The notes beneath the pieces are model-generated. The model was not told where the DNA came from, ran no database searches, and saw only the letters and a program-made list of their open reading frames with translations. From NCBI RefSeq assembly GCF_905475395.1, contig NC_058341.1, positions 29,279,501-29,343,500 on the forward strand: 64,000 nt of DNA, in the 5' to 3' direction. How positions within the stretch are numbered: the stretch's first letter is position 1; each line of letters begins with the position of its first letter. Positions 1-10,650 of the stretch are shown here, one piece after another. This stretch comes from Chrysoperla carnea. Its lineage: Eukaryota; Arthropoda; Insecta; Neuroptera; Chrysopidae. Made by a program: the position numbers and the translations under genes.

Positions 1-237
1 AATGAAAACTGGTAGCCAAGTAAAATAAGTTCCAAAATTTTTTAAATTGGAATATATTCTTCAGCTATCATAACAATACATAACAATAATAAATAATTAA
101 GTATAATAAATAAATACCTAATAATTGAGGCATTCAAAAATTTATTGTGACAAACTAAAATATTTTTTAACATGTGTTAGAAAAACAAAGTGAAGAAAAC
201 TGTTATACATGAAAACACAAATAATTTTTAATTATTT
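1..237. other. Upstream flank of silk gene 1
   Basis: AT-rich DNA with no open frame or repeat that I recognise. It leads into the promoter of the first silk gene; more distal regulatory sequence probably lies outside the window. Confidence 0.5.
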
Positions 238-334
238 TCACGAAATTGTAATAAAAGATTATGTGATAAGAGCGTTATTATCACGACAAAATGCATATAA
301 AAGCAGCTAAAAATTAACAAGTATCTTTTCAACT
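238..334 (+). promoter_or_regulatory. Promoter of silk gene 1: two TCACGA boxes, TATA box, initiator-like site
   Basis: TCACGA occurs at 238-243 and 281-286. TATAAAAG lies at 296-303, with an initiator-like TCAACT at 329-334, which would give a short leader of about 17 nt before the ATG at 348. The second TCACGA begins exactly 15 nt upstream of the TATA box. The same two boxes, in the same order and with the same 15-nt spacing of the second, are found upstream of silk gene 2 although the surrounding sequence has diverged. Assignment as core promoter is by motif and position; the role of TCACGA is inference. Confidence 0.6.
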
Positions 335-347
335 ATAAACAAACAAA

Positions 348-3226
348 ATGAATATCAAATTTGTACTAATTGTGGTAGCTGCCGTACTTATACAGCTATT
401 CAATTATCAAGACAGTGGATGCAATGTGATCGCCTACCCAACTGCGGTAATATTTCATCAAAAATAATAACATTTAAAAAATAATGAATTTCTGCTTATT
501 GCGTTTTGTTACTCCAAAAACAGTCCTGTGGTGATTCTGATTCAGGATCAGGTTCAGCAAGTTCAGGCGCTGCGTCAGGAGCTGCATCTGGTTCAGGAGC
601 TGCATCTGGTTCAGGAGCCGCTTCTGGTTCAGGTTCAGCTGCAGCATCTGGAGCAGCTTCTGGTTCAGGTTCTGCTGCGGGATCAGGAGCTGCCTCTGGC
701 TCAGGTTCTGCTGCGGGATCAGGAGCTGCTTCTGGTTCCGGTTCTGCTGCAGGATCAGGAGCCGCTTCTGGTTCAGGTTCCGCTGCAGGCTCGGGAGCTG
801 CTTCTGGATCTGGATCTGGTTCATCTTCGTCGGGATCCAGTTCATCGGGAAGTTCAGGAGGATGCGGAGGAGGAAGTGGTTCCGCATCGTCTGGAGGATC
901 ATCAGCATCCGCAACCAAAAATTCTGCCGGAGCTTCGTCTAACGGGTCTTCTGCAGGAGCATCGAATGGTTCAGCAGGTGCGTCTTCAGGAGGCTCTTCA
1001 GCATCAGCAACCAAAAACTCTGCGGGAGCCTCATCTGGAAGTTCGTCTGCTGGAGCATCTAATGGCTCAGCAGGTGCTTCATCATGTGGATCTTCAGCAA
1101 CAGCAACCAAAAATTCTGCCGGTGCCTCATCTGGAGGATCTACTGCCGGAGCATCTAATGGTTCAGCAGGTGCCTCATCTGGAGGATCGTCGTCATCAGC
1201 CACCAAAAATTCTGCGGGTGCTTCATCTAACGGTTCATCTGCTGGAGCATCAAATGGTTCAGCAGGTGCATCTTCTGGTGGATCCTCATCATCAGCAACC
1301 CAAAACTCTGCTGGTGCTTCATCAAACGGATCATCTGCTGGAGCATCAAATGGCTCAGCAGGTGCATCTTCTGGTGGATCTTCATCATCGGCAACTCAAA
1401 ACTCTGCTGGTGCGTCTTCTAACGGATCTTCTGCTGGAGCATCAAACGGTACAGCAGGAGCATCGTCTGGTGGTTCATCATCATCCGCAACGAAAGAATC
1501 CGCTGGGGCATCATCTAATGGATCAACTGCGACTGCAAGTAAAGACTCAGCTGGAGCATCTTCTGGTGGATCATCAGTTGGTGCAACTGCTTCTGGAGCG
1601 GGAGCAGCATCAGGTGGTTCAGTATCATCAGCTACTAAAAATTCCTCAGCTGCATCTTCGCAAGGATCCAGTGTTTCGATTTCAAATGGAGTTGTAAGCG
1701 CAGCATCAAATGGAGCTACCACGAGCGCTGGTGCCGGTTCCGCGTCTTCAGCATCAGGTGGATCCTCCGCAAATGTAGGAGGTGGATCTGCATCAGGATC
1801 ATCCAATGGAGCAACTTCGAGCGCTAACGGCTCCTCGGCATCGGGATCATCTGGAGGATCAAGCTCTTCGGCTGGTGCAGGAAGTGCATCTGGTTCATCA
1901 GGAAACTCCAGTTCATCTGCCAGTGGAAACACCGCATCAGGATCATCCGGAGACTCCAGCTCATCTGCTGGTAGTGGAACAGCATCAGGATCATCTGGAG
2001 GGGCCACCTCAACTGCTGGTTCGGGATCAGCTTCGGGTTCGTCAGGAAGTTCAAGTTCATCTGCAGGTAGTGGTTCTGCATCTGGATCATCTGGAAACTC
2101 TAGCTCATCAGCTAGTGGTGGAACCGCGTCAGGATCATCTAACGGAGCTACCTCATCAGCTGGTAGTGGAACTGCATCTGGCTCATCTGGTGGCTCAAGC
2201 TCTTCTGCTGGAAGTGGAACTGCATCAGGCTCATCTGGAGACTCCAGCTCTTCTGCTGGTAGTGGAAGTGCATCTGGATCTTCTGGTGGAGCCACTTCAT
2301 CTGCTGGTTCGGGATCAGCTTCGGGATCGTCAGGAAATTCAAGCTCATCAGCTGGTAGCGGATCGGCATCGGGATCATCTGGAGATTCTAGTTCATCAGC
2401 TGGTAGTGGAACTGCATCTGGATCTTCTGGTGGAGCCACTTCAACTGCAGGTTCGGGTTCTGCTTCGGGGTCGTCAGGAAATTCAAGTTCTTCAGCTGGT
2501 AGTGGATCGGCATCGGGATCATCTGGAGACTCTAGCTCCTCAGCTGGTAGTGGAAGTGCATCAGGATCATCTGGTGGTGCTTCCTCATCTGCTGGTTCCG
2601 GATCTGCTTCCGGCTCCTCAGGTGGATCTACTTCAGGAGCTTCTTGTGGATCAGCTTCTGGTTCATCTGGAGACTCAAGCTCCTCAGCTGGAAGTGGAAG
2701 TGCGTCAGGATCATCTGGTGGTGCTTCCTCATCAGCGGGTTCTGGATCTGCTTCAGGTTCTTCAGGTGGATCTACTTCAGGAGCTTCTAGTGGATCAGCT
2801 TCTGGGTCATCAGGAGGATCCAGTTCCTCTGCTGGTAGTGGATCTGCATCGGGAGCATCTGCAGGATCGAGCTCAGCTGCTGGTTCAGGATCTGCATCGG
2901 GTTCTTCAGGTGGATCTAGCTCTGGAGCTTCTAGCGGCTCATCAGATGGATGTGGCTCCGGAGGCTCTAGTGGAGCAGCTTCAGGAGCAGCCTCTGGTTC
3001 AGGATCAGCTTCTGGCTCAGGATCAGCTTCTGGTTCAGGAGCAGCTTCTGGCTCAGGAGCAGCTTCTGGTTCAGGAGCAGCTTCTGGCTCAGGAGCAGCT
3101 TCTGGCTCTGGATCAGCATCTGGTTCAGGATCAGCTGCAAGTTCTGGAGCTGCCTCTAGTTCAGGTTCAGCTGCTGGATCCGGATCTGCTTCTGGTAGTG
3201 GATCTTCTGATGATTGTTCTTGTTGA
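348..3226 (+). CDS. Egg-stalk-type cross-beta silk protein, gene copy 1 (2 exons, 933 aa)
   Basis: Exons: 348-446 (33 codons) and 524-3226, joined in phase 0 across a 77-nt GT-AG intron; stop TGA 3224-3226. The start is fixed by exon 1, which encodes a signal peptide (MNIKFVLIVVAAVLIQLF, then polar residues). The repeat exon has no suitable ATG at its own 5' end. Layout of the precursor: about 34-140, GSGAAS-like hexad repeats; about 155-425, 16-residue repeats of type GSAGASSGGSSASATK alternating with NSAGASSNGSSAGASN; about 430-840, 16-residue repeats of type SGSASGSSGDSSSSAG; about 850-925, hexads again; tail SSDDCSC. Cys at 25, 35, 147, 221, 741, 843, 931 and 933. Almost wholly Gly/Ser/Ala. 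Lacewing egg-stalk silks have 16-residue Gly/Ser/Ala repeats that fold as 8-residue cross-beta strands, are made in the female accessory gland and are drawn into stalks. The family call is from memory of that architecture. The alternative is another insect Gly/Ser silk or a glue protein. Confidence 0.87.
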
Positions 3227-3247
3227 ATCGGTGCGAAAACCTCAAAG

Positions 3248-3320
3248 GTAAATAAATACATGAATAAAAAATAATTGTTCATCATGTTTGAAATACTAAT
3301 GGTGTTTGTTTTATTTTTAG
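3248..3320 (+). other. Possible 3'-UTR intron of silk gene 1
   Basis: A donor (AAAG|GTAAAT) lies 21 nt after the stop codon, and an acceptor (TTATTTTTAG) ends at 3320, giving a 73-nt intron close in size to the gene's first intron. AATAAA motifs also occur inside it (from 3251), so the transcript may instead end here. The second silk gene has an equivalent donor/acceptor pair in diverged sequence, which favours the intron. Confidence 0.4.
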
Positions 3321-4944
3321 TATACAACTTGATCTTATCTTCAACATCTTATTTTTTGACGATTGGATTGTTTTTAATATTTGTTAAAGAATTTATTTTC
3401 AATCTAGTATTTATTTTCTGTAACTTATCTCATGTAATTAGATTATAGCCGAAATATAATTATTAAATGTTCATGTAATATTGTATTATATATATATCAT
3501 CTCCTACATTCCACTATGTTTCGCTTCCCTATCAATTAGATTTAACCTTAAGTTAAGAACATACAAAATTTAGATAACATTATTAAGAATATCGGCGTAA
3601 TATTTAAGTTATTTGAAAATACAAAAATTTTTTCTTGCTTATTAGCAATAAAATAATAAGCGTTGGAAAAATGCTCGTCTTGCGTTTCACGGCATTATAA
3701 TGCAACTACGAGATAGATGCTGATAATTATGTTTAATAATTATACAGAGATTAAAGGAAAACTCTAAACGAAGAAAATGTTTTTAAATTGTCGTAGGATG
3801 CTTCATTATTGATCACGCACGGTTTATCGAAGCACCTATTTTAGAAGTTTCGAAAATTTTGATTTTTTTGCAACAAAAATATATCATTAAGAGCTAAAAT
3901 TGAGACCAGAACGGATTTCCTGCAGAGTCATACAAGCCGAAAAAATAAGTGTGGAAAAACGCGACACTTTCTTGACAAAACCATGTTTTCTCGAAAATTT
4001 TCGTACGGGTTTGAATTTAGCTAACCAATTATTTTTTCTTTGCTTCACAACCCTCTGTTATTGTTTTTAAGTCTTTTTACGTTTTTCGCACATTTCCGCT
4101 TTTTTTAAACAATTTCCTACACTCCGAGTTTTTCCAAAGTATATTTTTTACGCACTATTTTACTCCTAATTATCTCGTTGAAAAAACCAGACCGGATAAT
4201 TATAAAAAATTTTAAATTTTTTTGCCTCTACTATATGTGCTAATCGTCTATTTATGTTAGTGAGTGTGTTCCGTCACTGTGATTAAACGAGTTATTGGAT
4301 CTCGATTTATGTGGTATCGTTGAGTTATTTCACCCGCTCAAAACGATTAAAAATGTTAAATATATTCTGTTTGGAATCCAATGAAAGAAGAACTTAAAAA
4401 GTACATTCTAATTCTATAGCATTACGAATTTTTCAAAATTAACTCTGCCTGTGATGCCTCATAAAGTAGTAGGTAGATTTAAAAATTTTTATCAAATTTA
4501 AGATATTTTAAGCATATTTAAAAGAGAATTTAGAAATTGTACTTAGTCATCAATACCGTTAACAAGGTGAAAGCTTAAAACTTTGGAATAGCTATATTTT
4601 TTTAAACAATTTTTAATTAATTATAGTATGAATAATTAAAATTGTCTGATATTAATTATTAGGGGAGTTAATAAAATAGTCCAGAAACAATTTGACATTT
4701 ATCCGACTTCCATACCTTTTTTCAAATATTTTTAAATATTCGATCCCGTGATAGCTTCTAGATGCAAAGTATAATAACAAATAATGATGTGGGTGGCCTC
4801 TGTTATAGACGTATATGTCAGAGAAGCGGAGGTTAAACCCCTTTCTTTAAAATGTGTAAACACTCTTGGATATAAATTCAACGACCTGTCAAAATATGAA
4901 TCCATCTAGTACTTTTCCAGTTTTGAGACCATAAAAATACAAAA
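3321..4944. other. Spacer between silk genes, 5' part
   Basis: AT-rich, no coding frame of note. ATTAAA near 3462 and AATAAA near 3648 could serve as poly(A) signals for silk gene 1. I see no tRNA, no structured RNA and no recognisable mobile element in it. Confidence 0.4.
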
Positions 4945-5172
4945 GCTAAGCGTCCTTAGAGCAGGGTCATTTATAAATATATGGTATTAAATTATTATTT
5001 AAGTAGTATTTAATCGATAATAAAGTGAAAAAATCGTATAATAGACAGGGCCAATCGTGAATCCCAGTCTATTATGCGGTTTTTTTCCTTAATTATTCAT
5101 TAAATACTACTTAAATAATTATTCAATAACTTATATTTATAAATATTGACCCAGCTCTGAAGTACGTTAAGC
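4945..5172. mobile_element. Fold-back MITE with about 100-bp imperfect inverted arms
   Basis: The left arm (from AGCGTCCTTAGAGCAGGGTC at 4949) is matched in reverse complement by the right arm (ending at 5168, reverse complement ACGTACTTCAGAGCTGGGTC). The similarity continues inward through ATTATTTAAGTAGTATTTAAT to the centre near 5055. TA flanks both ends, as in Tc1/mariner-type insertions. No coding capacity. Confidence 0.65.
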
Positions 5173-6481
5173 TGAGTGCATCTTCTGCGCCCTCTATTTC
5201 AAAAGCGGTACAAATACATGTTTTAGAAAAATTTGTAGAAAATTGTATCTTCTACAACTTTTATAATGAATGTTAATGCGATTGAAGAAAAAAAAAAAAA
5301 AAAACGAAATATTCACAAAAAAATGACTTGCACGACTTTTGACCTTGAATATATAAGGACGTGTTCGCGGTACCATTTGTGACTTTTGAGATAACATTTG
5401 TACTATCATAATGAAGGTTTGTACAAAAATTTACCTTATCCCGTTAGATTCCTTAGTGAAACCCTAAGATGTTTGGTGTATTACTATATAATACATTGAA
5501 ATGGCTATGCACGTGGAAAAAATAAATAAAATCACTTTATACCTTTTTTTGTTAAGCGAATAGTTCCATCAGAACTTCAAGAAAAGTGATTCTACTCTTT
5601 TGTAAAACGGCAATTAATTTCAACAGAAAATATGATGAAGACATTAATTTTGACCTTGACGTTAAGATACAATGTTATTTATTGAAAAATTATTTTATCT
5701 AAATGGAAAAGCTCGTTGAACTCTCATTTGGGTACATATTTGAAAATGAAATATTCCATCATTTTCACGTTTCATATTTTGAGGGTGGATTCTGAGCACA
5801 ATTTCTCGACTTAAACCATTGTTTAACTCGTTTAAGAAATAACACACAAATGCGATTCATCTCTTCCTTTTAATTGCATTTATGTGCAAAACGAGTGTCT
5901 TTCTTTATAGCAATTTAATTTTCTTTATAGCAAAATATTTTTCATACTTTTAACAAAAAAGTATGAATTTTCCAAATTATTCTTTAGAAAATTACCTTGT
6001 TACATAATGAAGAATTCCTTTAAAAGCTCTATAATATAGGATATAAGTTAAAAATGCAAACTTAACAGCTCAAATATTTAAAGGACCCCGCACGATAAGA
6101 CAGGAAAATGAGTTTATGTGAAACTTTTTCATACCGCAAGGCCACAAAATTTTTAATGAATAGTTTTCTAATTACGGACGATCAAAGCTACACATATATT
6201 ATATTAATAGTATATGACTACTGTCTTAATAATGATACAATACAACAGTTTTGTACGAAGAACGTACAACACTGACTATCAAGGCAATGAAACATGATAA
6301 AACTATACAGAAACACACACGTATTAACACCTGTTGAGGAAATGAGCAAATCGGAATCACGCTAAATTCACATTTTTCAGCCTGTTTCTATGGCAAATTA
6401 CGTTATAATACATTGAAAACAAGTTTAGGAAAAAACCATTTATCATTTGCAAGTTCTTTATTAAATTACAATTGTAATATA
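5173..6481. other. Spacer between silk genes, middle part
   Basis: AT-rich sequence with a poly(A) run near 5287-5303 and no supportable gene. Short frames here lack any recognisable domain. Confidence 0.4.
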
Positions 6482-7120
6482 TCACTACATAATATAAAAC
6501 AAAGTCGCTTTCTCTGTCCCTATGTCCCTTTGTATGCTTAAATCTTTGAAACTACGCAACGGATTTTGATGCGGTTTTGATTTTTTTAATAGATAGAGTG
6601 ATTCAAGAGGAAGGTTTATATGTATAATAACATCCATTAAATAGTGGAGAAGTACTGCTATTTTTGAGGTTTCTAATGTGATGTCGTAAATAATTACATT
6701 TTTTTCGCTTACATTGCAAACGCAGGCTGAACCCTACTAGTTTTATCAAAATAATGTACTAAGTATTGTACACATTGAAAAGGTCTACAGAAAAGTCCGT
6801 GATGGTATATGTCTATCTCTTATGGATAATCCACAATAACTTTTTTTTGTCATTTACTTTTTACGACAAATAAGATAGCAGGAAATCTTCATGGTATAAA
6901 GAAAGGGGAATTGTTTTACTCCAAATTTAACGCTTGCGGGCCACGGGCAGTAATGAATAAATCAAAACTACTGGATCGATTTTAATCACATAGGCTATAT
7001 ATTTTATACCCGTGCGAAGCCAGAGCGGGCCGCTATGTTTTTAGATACAACGTTCACAGTTTTTCTGTAGTGTATTTAGTATCAGCATTGCACCCGTGCG
7101 AAGCCGGGGCGGGTCGCTAG
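6482..7120 (+). mobile_element. Non-autonomous Helitron, 639 bp, complete ends
   Basis: It begins with TC (TCACTACATAATATAAAACA) and ends with CTAG preceded by the GC-rich terminus GAAGCCGGGGCGGGTCG. It is flanked by A on the left and T on the right, the signature of Helitron insertion between A and T with no target duplication. An internal degenerate copy of the same GC-rich terminus lies at 7009-7033 (ending CTATG), suggesting an older end or a composite element. No coding capacity is visible. Confidence 0.75.
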
Positions 7121-7508
7121 TATTTAATATGAAAAAGTGTTAGGTTCATTTCTTCTATTCTTAATGCCTGTCGTCCCTATAGTTATCTGGTATTTCACAC
7201 TATAAAACATTAAATTTCAAATTAAATTATAATTATAATTTAGTCGATTTAAATGAGGTGGTCTAATTAAAATGTATTTTTGTATTTAATTTTTATTTTT
7301 TATTTTATACTTTTTAGTTGGTTTTTTTTTCTTGTGTCAATATATTGTTTTGTTGTACGACTTACACCTGTTCTATCTTTTAGATATCTATCTATTCTAA
7401 TAATTTGTACTGTACTCGTACTGCTAGAAAATATTATTAAACATTATTTTGCAAGATAATAAAAAGAAATATGAAGATAATAAAGCAATGAATTAATGTT
7501 TTTTATTT
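7121..7508. other. Distal upstream flank of silk gene 2
   Basis: AT-rich, with T-rich runs near 7290-7340. No gene and no clear similarity to the flank of silk gene 1 until the first TCACGA box at 7509. Confidence 0.4.
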
Positions 7509-7628
7509 TCACGAACTCATAAAATAAATTACACGCTTAACGTATAAGCTATAACGTATTTTTACTATATCCACATATCACGACTAAATTCATATAAATG
7601 TAGCGAAAATTTTGAGTAAAATCAACAA
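7509..7628 (+). promoter_or_regulatory. Promoter of silk gene 2: two TCACGA boxes, TATA box, initiator-like site
   Basis: TCACGA at 7509-7514 (in ATTTTCACGAA, as in gene 1) and at 7578-7583 (in ATCACGAC, as in gene 1). TATAAATG at 7593-7600 starts 15 nt after the start of the second box, the same spacing as gene 1. An initiator-like TCAACA has its A at 7624, 31 nt from the TATA start. The inferred leader of about 50 nt is longer than in gene 1 and unrelated in sequence. Confidence 0.6.
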
Positions 7629-7673
7629 GAAGTTTCTTCAACACATGATCTATAACAATTGCATACAAGCAAC

Positions 7674-10633
7674 ATGAATATCAAATTTGTACTAATTGTG
7701 GTAGCTGCCGTACTTATACAGCTATTCAATTATCAAGACAGTGGATGCAATGTGATCGCCTACCCAACTGCGGTAATATTTCATCAAAAATAATAACATT
7801 TAAAAAATAATGAATTTCTGCTTATTGCGTTTTGTTACTCCAAAAACAGTCCTGTGGTGATTCTGATTCAGGATCAGGTTCAGCAAGTTCAGGCGCTGCG
7901 TCAGGAGCTGCATCTGGTTCAGGAGCTGCATCTGGTTCAGGAGCCGCTTCTGGTTCAGGTTCAGCTGCAGCATCTGGAGCAGCTTCTGGTTCAGGTTCTG
8001 CTGCGGGATCAGGAGCTGCCTCTGGCTCAGGTTCTGCTGCGGGATCAGGAGCTGCTTCTGGTTCCGGTTCTGCTGCAGGATCAGGAGCCGCTTCTGGTTC
8101 AGGTTCCGCTGCAGGCTCGGGAGCTGCTTCTGGATCTGGATCTGGTTCATCTTCGTCGGGATCCAGTTCATCGGGAAGTTCAGGAGGATGCGGAGGAGGA
8201 AGTGGTTCCGCATCGTCTGGAGGTTCATCAGCATCCGCAACCAAAAATTCTGCCGGAGCTTCGTCTAACGGGTCTTCTGCAGGAGCATCGAATGGTTCAG
8301 CAGGTGCGTCTTCAGGAGGCTCTTCAGCATCAGCAACCAAAAACTCTGCGGGAGCCTCATCTGGGAGTTCGTCTGCTGGAGCATCTAATGGCTCAGCAGG
8401 TGCTTCATCATGTGGATCTTCAGCAACAGCAACCAAAAATTCTGCCGGTGCCTCATCTGGAGGATCTACTGCCGGAGCATCTAAAGGTTCAGCAGGTGCC
8501 TCATCTGGAGGATCGTCGTCATCAGCCACCAAAAATTCTGCGGGTGCTTCATCTAACGGTTCATCTGCTGGAGCATCAAATGGCTCAGCAGGTGCATCTT
8601 CTGGTGGATCCTCATCATCAGCAACCCAAAACTCTGCTGGTGCTTCATCAAACGGATCATCTGCTGGAGCATCAAATGGCTCAGCAGGTGCATCTTCTGG
8701 TGGATCTTCATCATCGGCAACTCAAAACTCTGCTGGTGCGTCTTCTAACGGATCTTCTGCTGGAGCATCAAACGGTACGGCAGGAGCATCGTCTGGTGGT
8801 TCATCATCATCCGCAACCAAAGAATCCGCTGGGGCATCATCTAATGGATCAACTGCGACTGCAAGTAAAGACTCAGCTGGAGCATCTTCTGGTGGATCAT
8901 CAGTTGGTGCAACTGCTTCTGGAGCGGGAGCAGCATCAGGTGGTTCAGTATCATCAGCTACTAAAAATTCCTCAGCTGCATCTTCGCAAGGATCCAGTGT
9001 TTCGATTTCAAATGGAGTTGTAAGCGCAGCATCAAATGGAGCTACCACGAGCGCTGGTGCCGGTTCCGCGTCTTCAGCATCAGGTGGATCCTCCGCAAAT
9101 GTAGGAGGTGGATCTGCATCAGGATCATCCAATGGAGCAACTTCGAGCGCTAACGGCTCCTCGGCATCGGGATCATCTGGAGGATCAAGCTCTTCGGCTG
9201 GTGCAGGAAGTGCATCTGGTTCATCAGGAAACTCCAGTTCATCTGCCAGTGGAAACACCGCATCAGGATCATCCGGAGACTCCAGCTCATCTGCTGGTAG
9301 TGGAACAGCATCAGGATCATCTGGAGGGGCCACCTCAACTGCTGGTTCGGGATCAGCTTCGGGTTCGTCAGGAAGTTCAAGTTCATCTGCAGGTAGTGGT
9401 TCTGCATCTGGATCATCTGGAAACTCTAGCTCATCAGCTAGTGGTGGAACCGCGTCAGGATCATCTAACGGAGCTACCTCATCAGCTGGTAGTGGAACTG
9501 CATCTGGCTCATCTGGTGGCTCAAGCTCTTCTGCTGGAAGTGGAACTGCATCAGGCTCATCTGGAGACTCCAGCTCTTCTGCTGGTAGTGGAAGTGCATC
9601 TGGATCTTCTGGTGGAGCCACTTCATCTGCTGGTTCGGGATCAGCTTCGGGATCGTCAGGAAATTCAAGCTCATCAGCTGGTAGCGGATCGGCATCGGGA
9701 TCATCTGGAGATTCTAGTTCATCAGCTGGTAGTGGAACTGCATCTGGATCTTCTGGTGGAGCCACTTCAACTGCAGGTTCGGGTTCTGCTTCGGGGTCGT
9801 CAGGAAATTCAAGTTCTTCAGCTGGTAGTGGATCGGCATCGGGATCATCTGGAGACTCTAGCTCCTCAGCTGGTAGTGGAAGTGCATCAGGATCATCTGG
9901 TGGTGCTTCCTCATCTGCTGGTTCCGGATCTGCTTCCGGCTCCTCAGGTGGATCTACTTCAGGAGCTTCTTGTGGATCAGCTTCTGGTTCATCTGGAGAC
10001 TCAAGCTCCTCAGCTGGAAGTGGAAGTGCGTCAGGATCATCTGGTGGTGCTTCCTCATCAGCGGGTTCTGGATCTGCTTCAGGTTCTTCAGGTGGATCTA
10101 CTTCAGGAGCTTCTAGTGGATCAGCTTCTGGGTCATCAGGAGGATCCAGTTCCTCTGCTGGTAGTGGATCTGCATCGGGAGCATCTGCAGGATCGAGCTC
10201 AGCTGCTGGTTCAGGATCTGCATCGGGTTCTTCAGGTGGATCTAGCTCTGGAGCTTCTAGCGGCTCATCAGATGGATGTGGCTCCGGAGGCTCTAGTGGA
10301 GCAGCTTCAGGAGCAGCCTCTGGTTCAGGATCAGCTTCTGGCTCAGGATCAGCTTCTGGTTCAGGAGCAGCTTCTGGCTCAGGAGCAGCTTCTGGTTCAG
10401 GAGCAGCTTCTGGCTCAGGAGCAGCTTCTGGCTCTGGATCAGCATCTGGTTCAGGATCAGCTGCAAGTTCTGGAGCTGCCTCTAGTTCAGGTTCAGCTGC
10501 TGGATCCGGATCTGCATCTGGTTCAGGATCAGCTGCAAGTTCTGGAGCTGCCTCTAGTTCAGGTTCTGCTGCTGGATCCGGATCTGCTTCTGGTAGTGGA
10601 TCTTCTGATGATTCTGATGATTGTTCTTGTTGA
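7674..10633 (+). CDS. Egg-stalk-type cross-beta silk protein, gene copy 2 (2 exons, 960 aa)
   Basis: Exons 7674-7772 and 7850-10633; stop TGA 10631-10633. The signal-peptide exon and the 77-nt phase-0 intron are identical to gene 1. The repeat exon differs by scattered substitutions (for example Asn to Lys in one type-I unit) and by 27 extra residues near the C terminus: one added copy of a 24-residue hexad block (SAASSGAASSSGSAAGSGSA plus four residues) and an added Ser-Asp-Asp, so the tail reads SSDDSDDCSC. Cysteines keep the layout of gene 1 (25, 35, 147, 221, 741, 843, 958, 960). Same predicted role as gene 1: a secreted structural fibre protein with 16-residue cross-beta repeats. The intact frame through 2.8 kb of repeats argues for an active gene and not a pseudogene. 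Confidence 0.87.
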
Positions 10634-10650
10634 ATCGTTTTCTAAAGTTT

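Noticed and set aside
506-523. TTG start giving a protein beginning inside the silk intron
   Set aside because: These codons are the 3' end of the intron (CCAAAAACAG acceptor). Splicing to 348-446 gives an ATG and a signal peptide.
528-3251. Long Leu/Gln/His-rich frames on the same strand as the silk repeats
   Set aside because: Frame-shifted readings of the same hexamer-biased repeat DNA. The true frame is fixed by the signal-peptide exon and in-phase intron.
1396-3327. Antisense frame of 643 codons (Pro/Asp/Glu/Ala-rich) opposite silk gene 1, and its shorter counterparts opposite gene 2
   Set aside because: It is the mirror of Gly/Ser/Ala codons in stop-poor repeats. It has no signal, domain or splice context of its own and disappears outside the repeat.
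5041-5100. Possible CRISPR-like or prokaryotic repeat structure
   Set aside because: The symmetry belongs to the two arms of one fold-back element. No regular spacers, and the window is eukaryotic.
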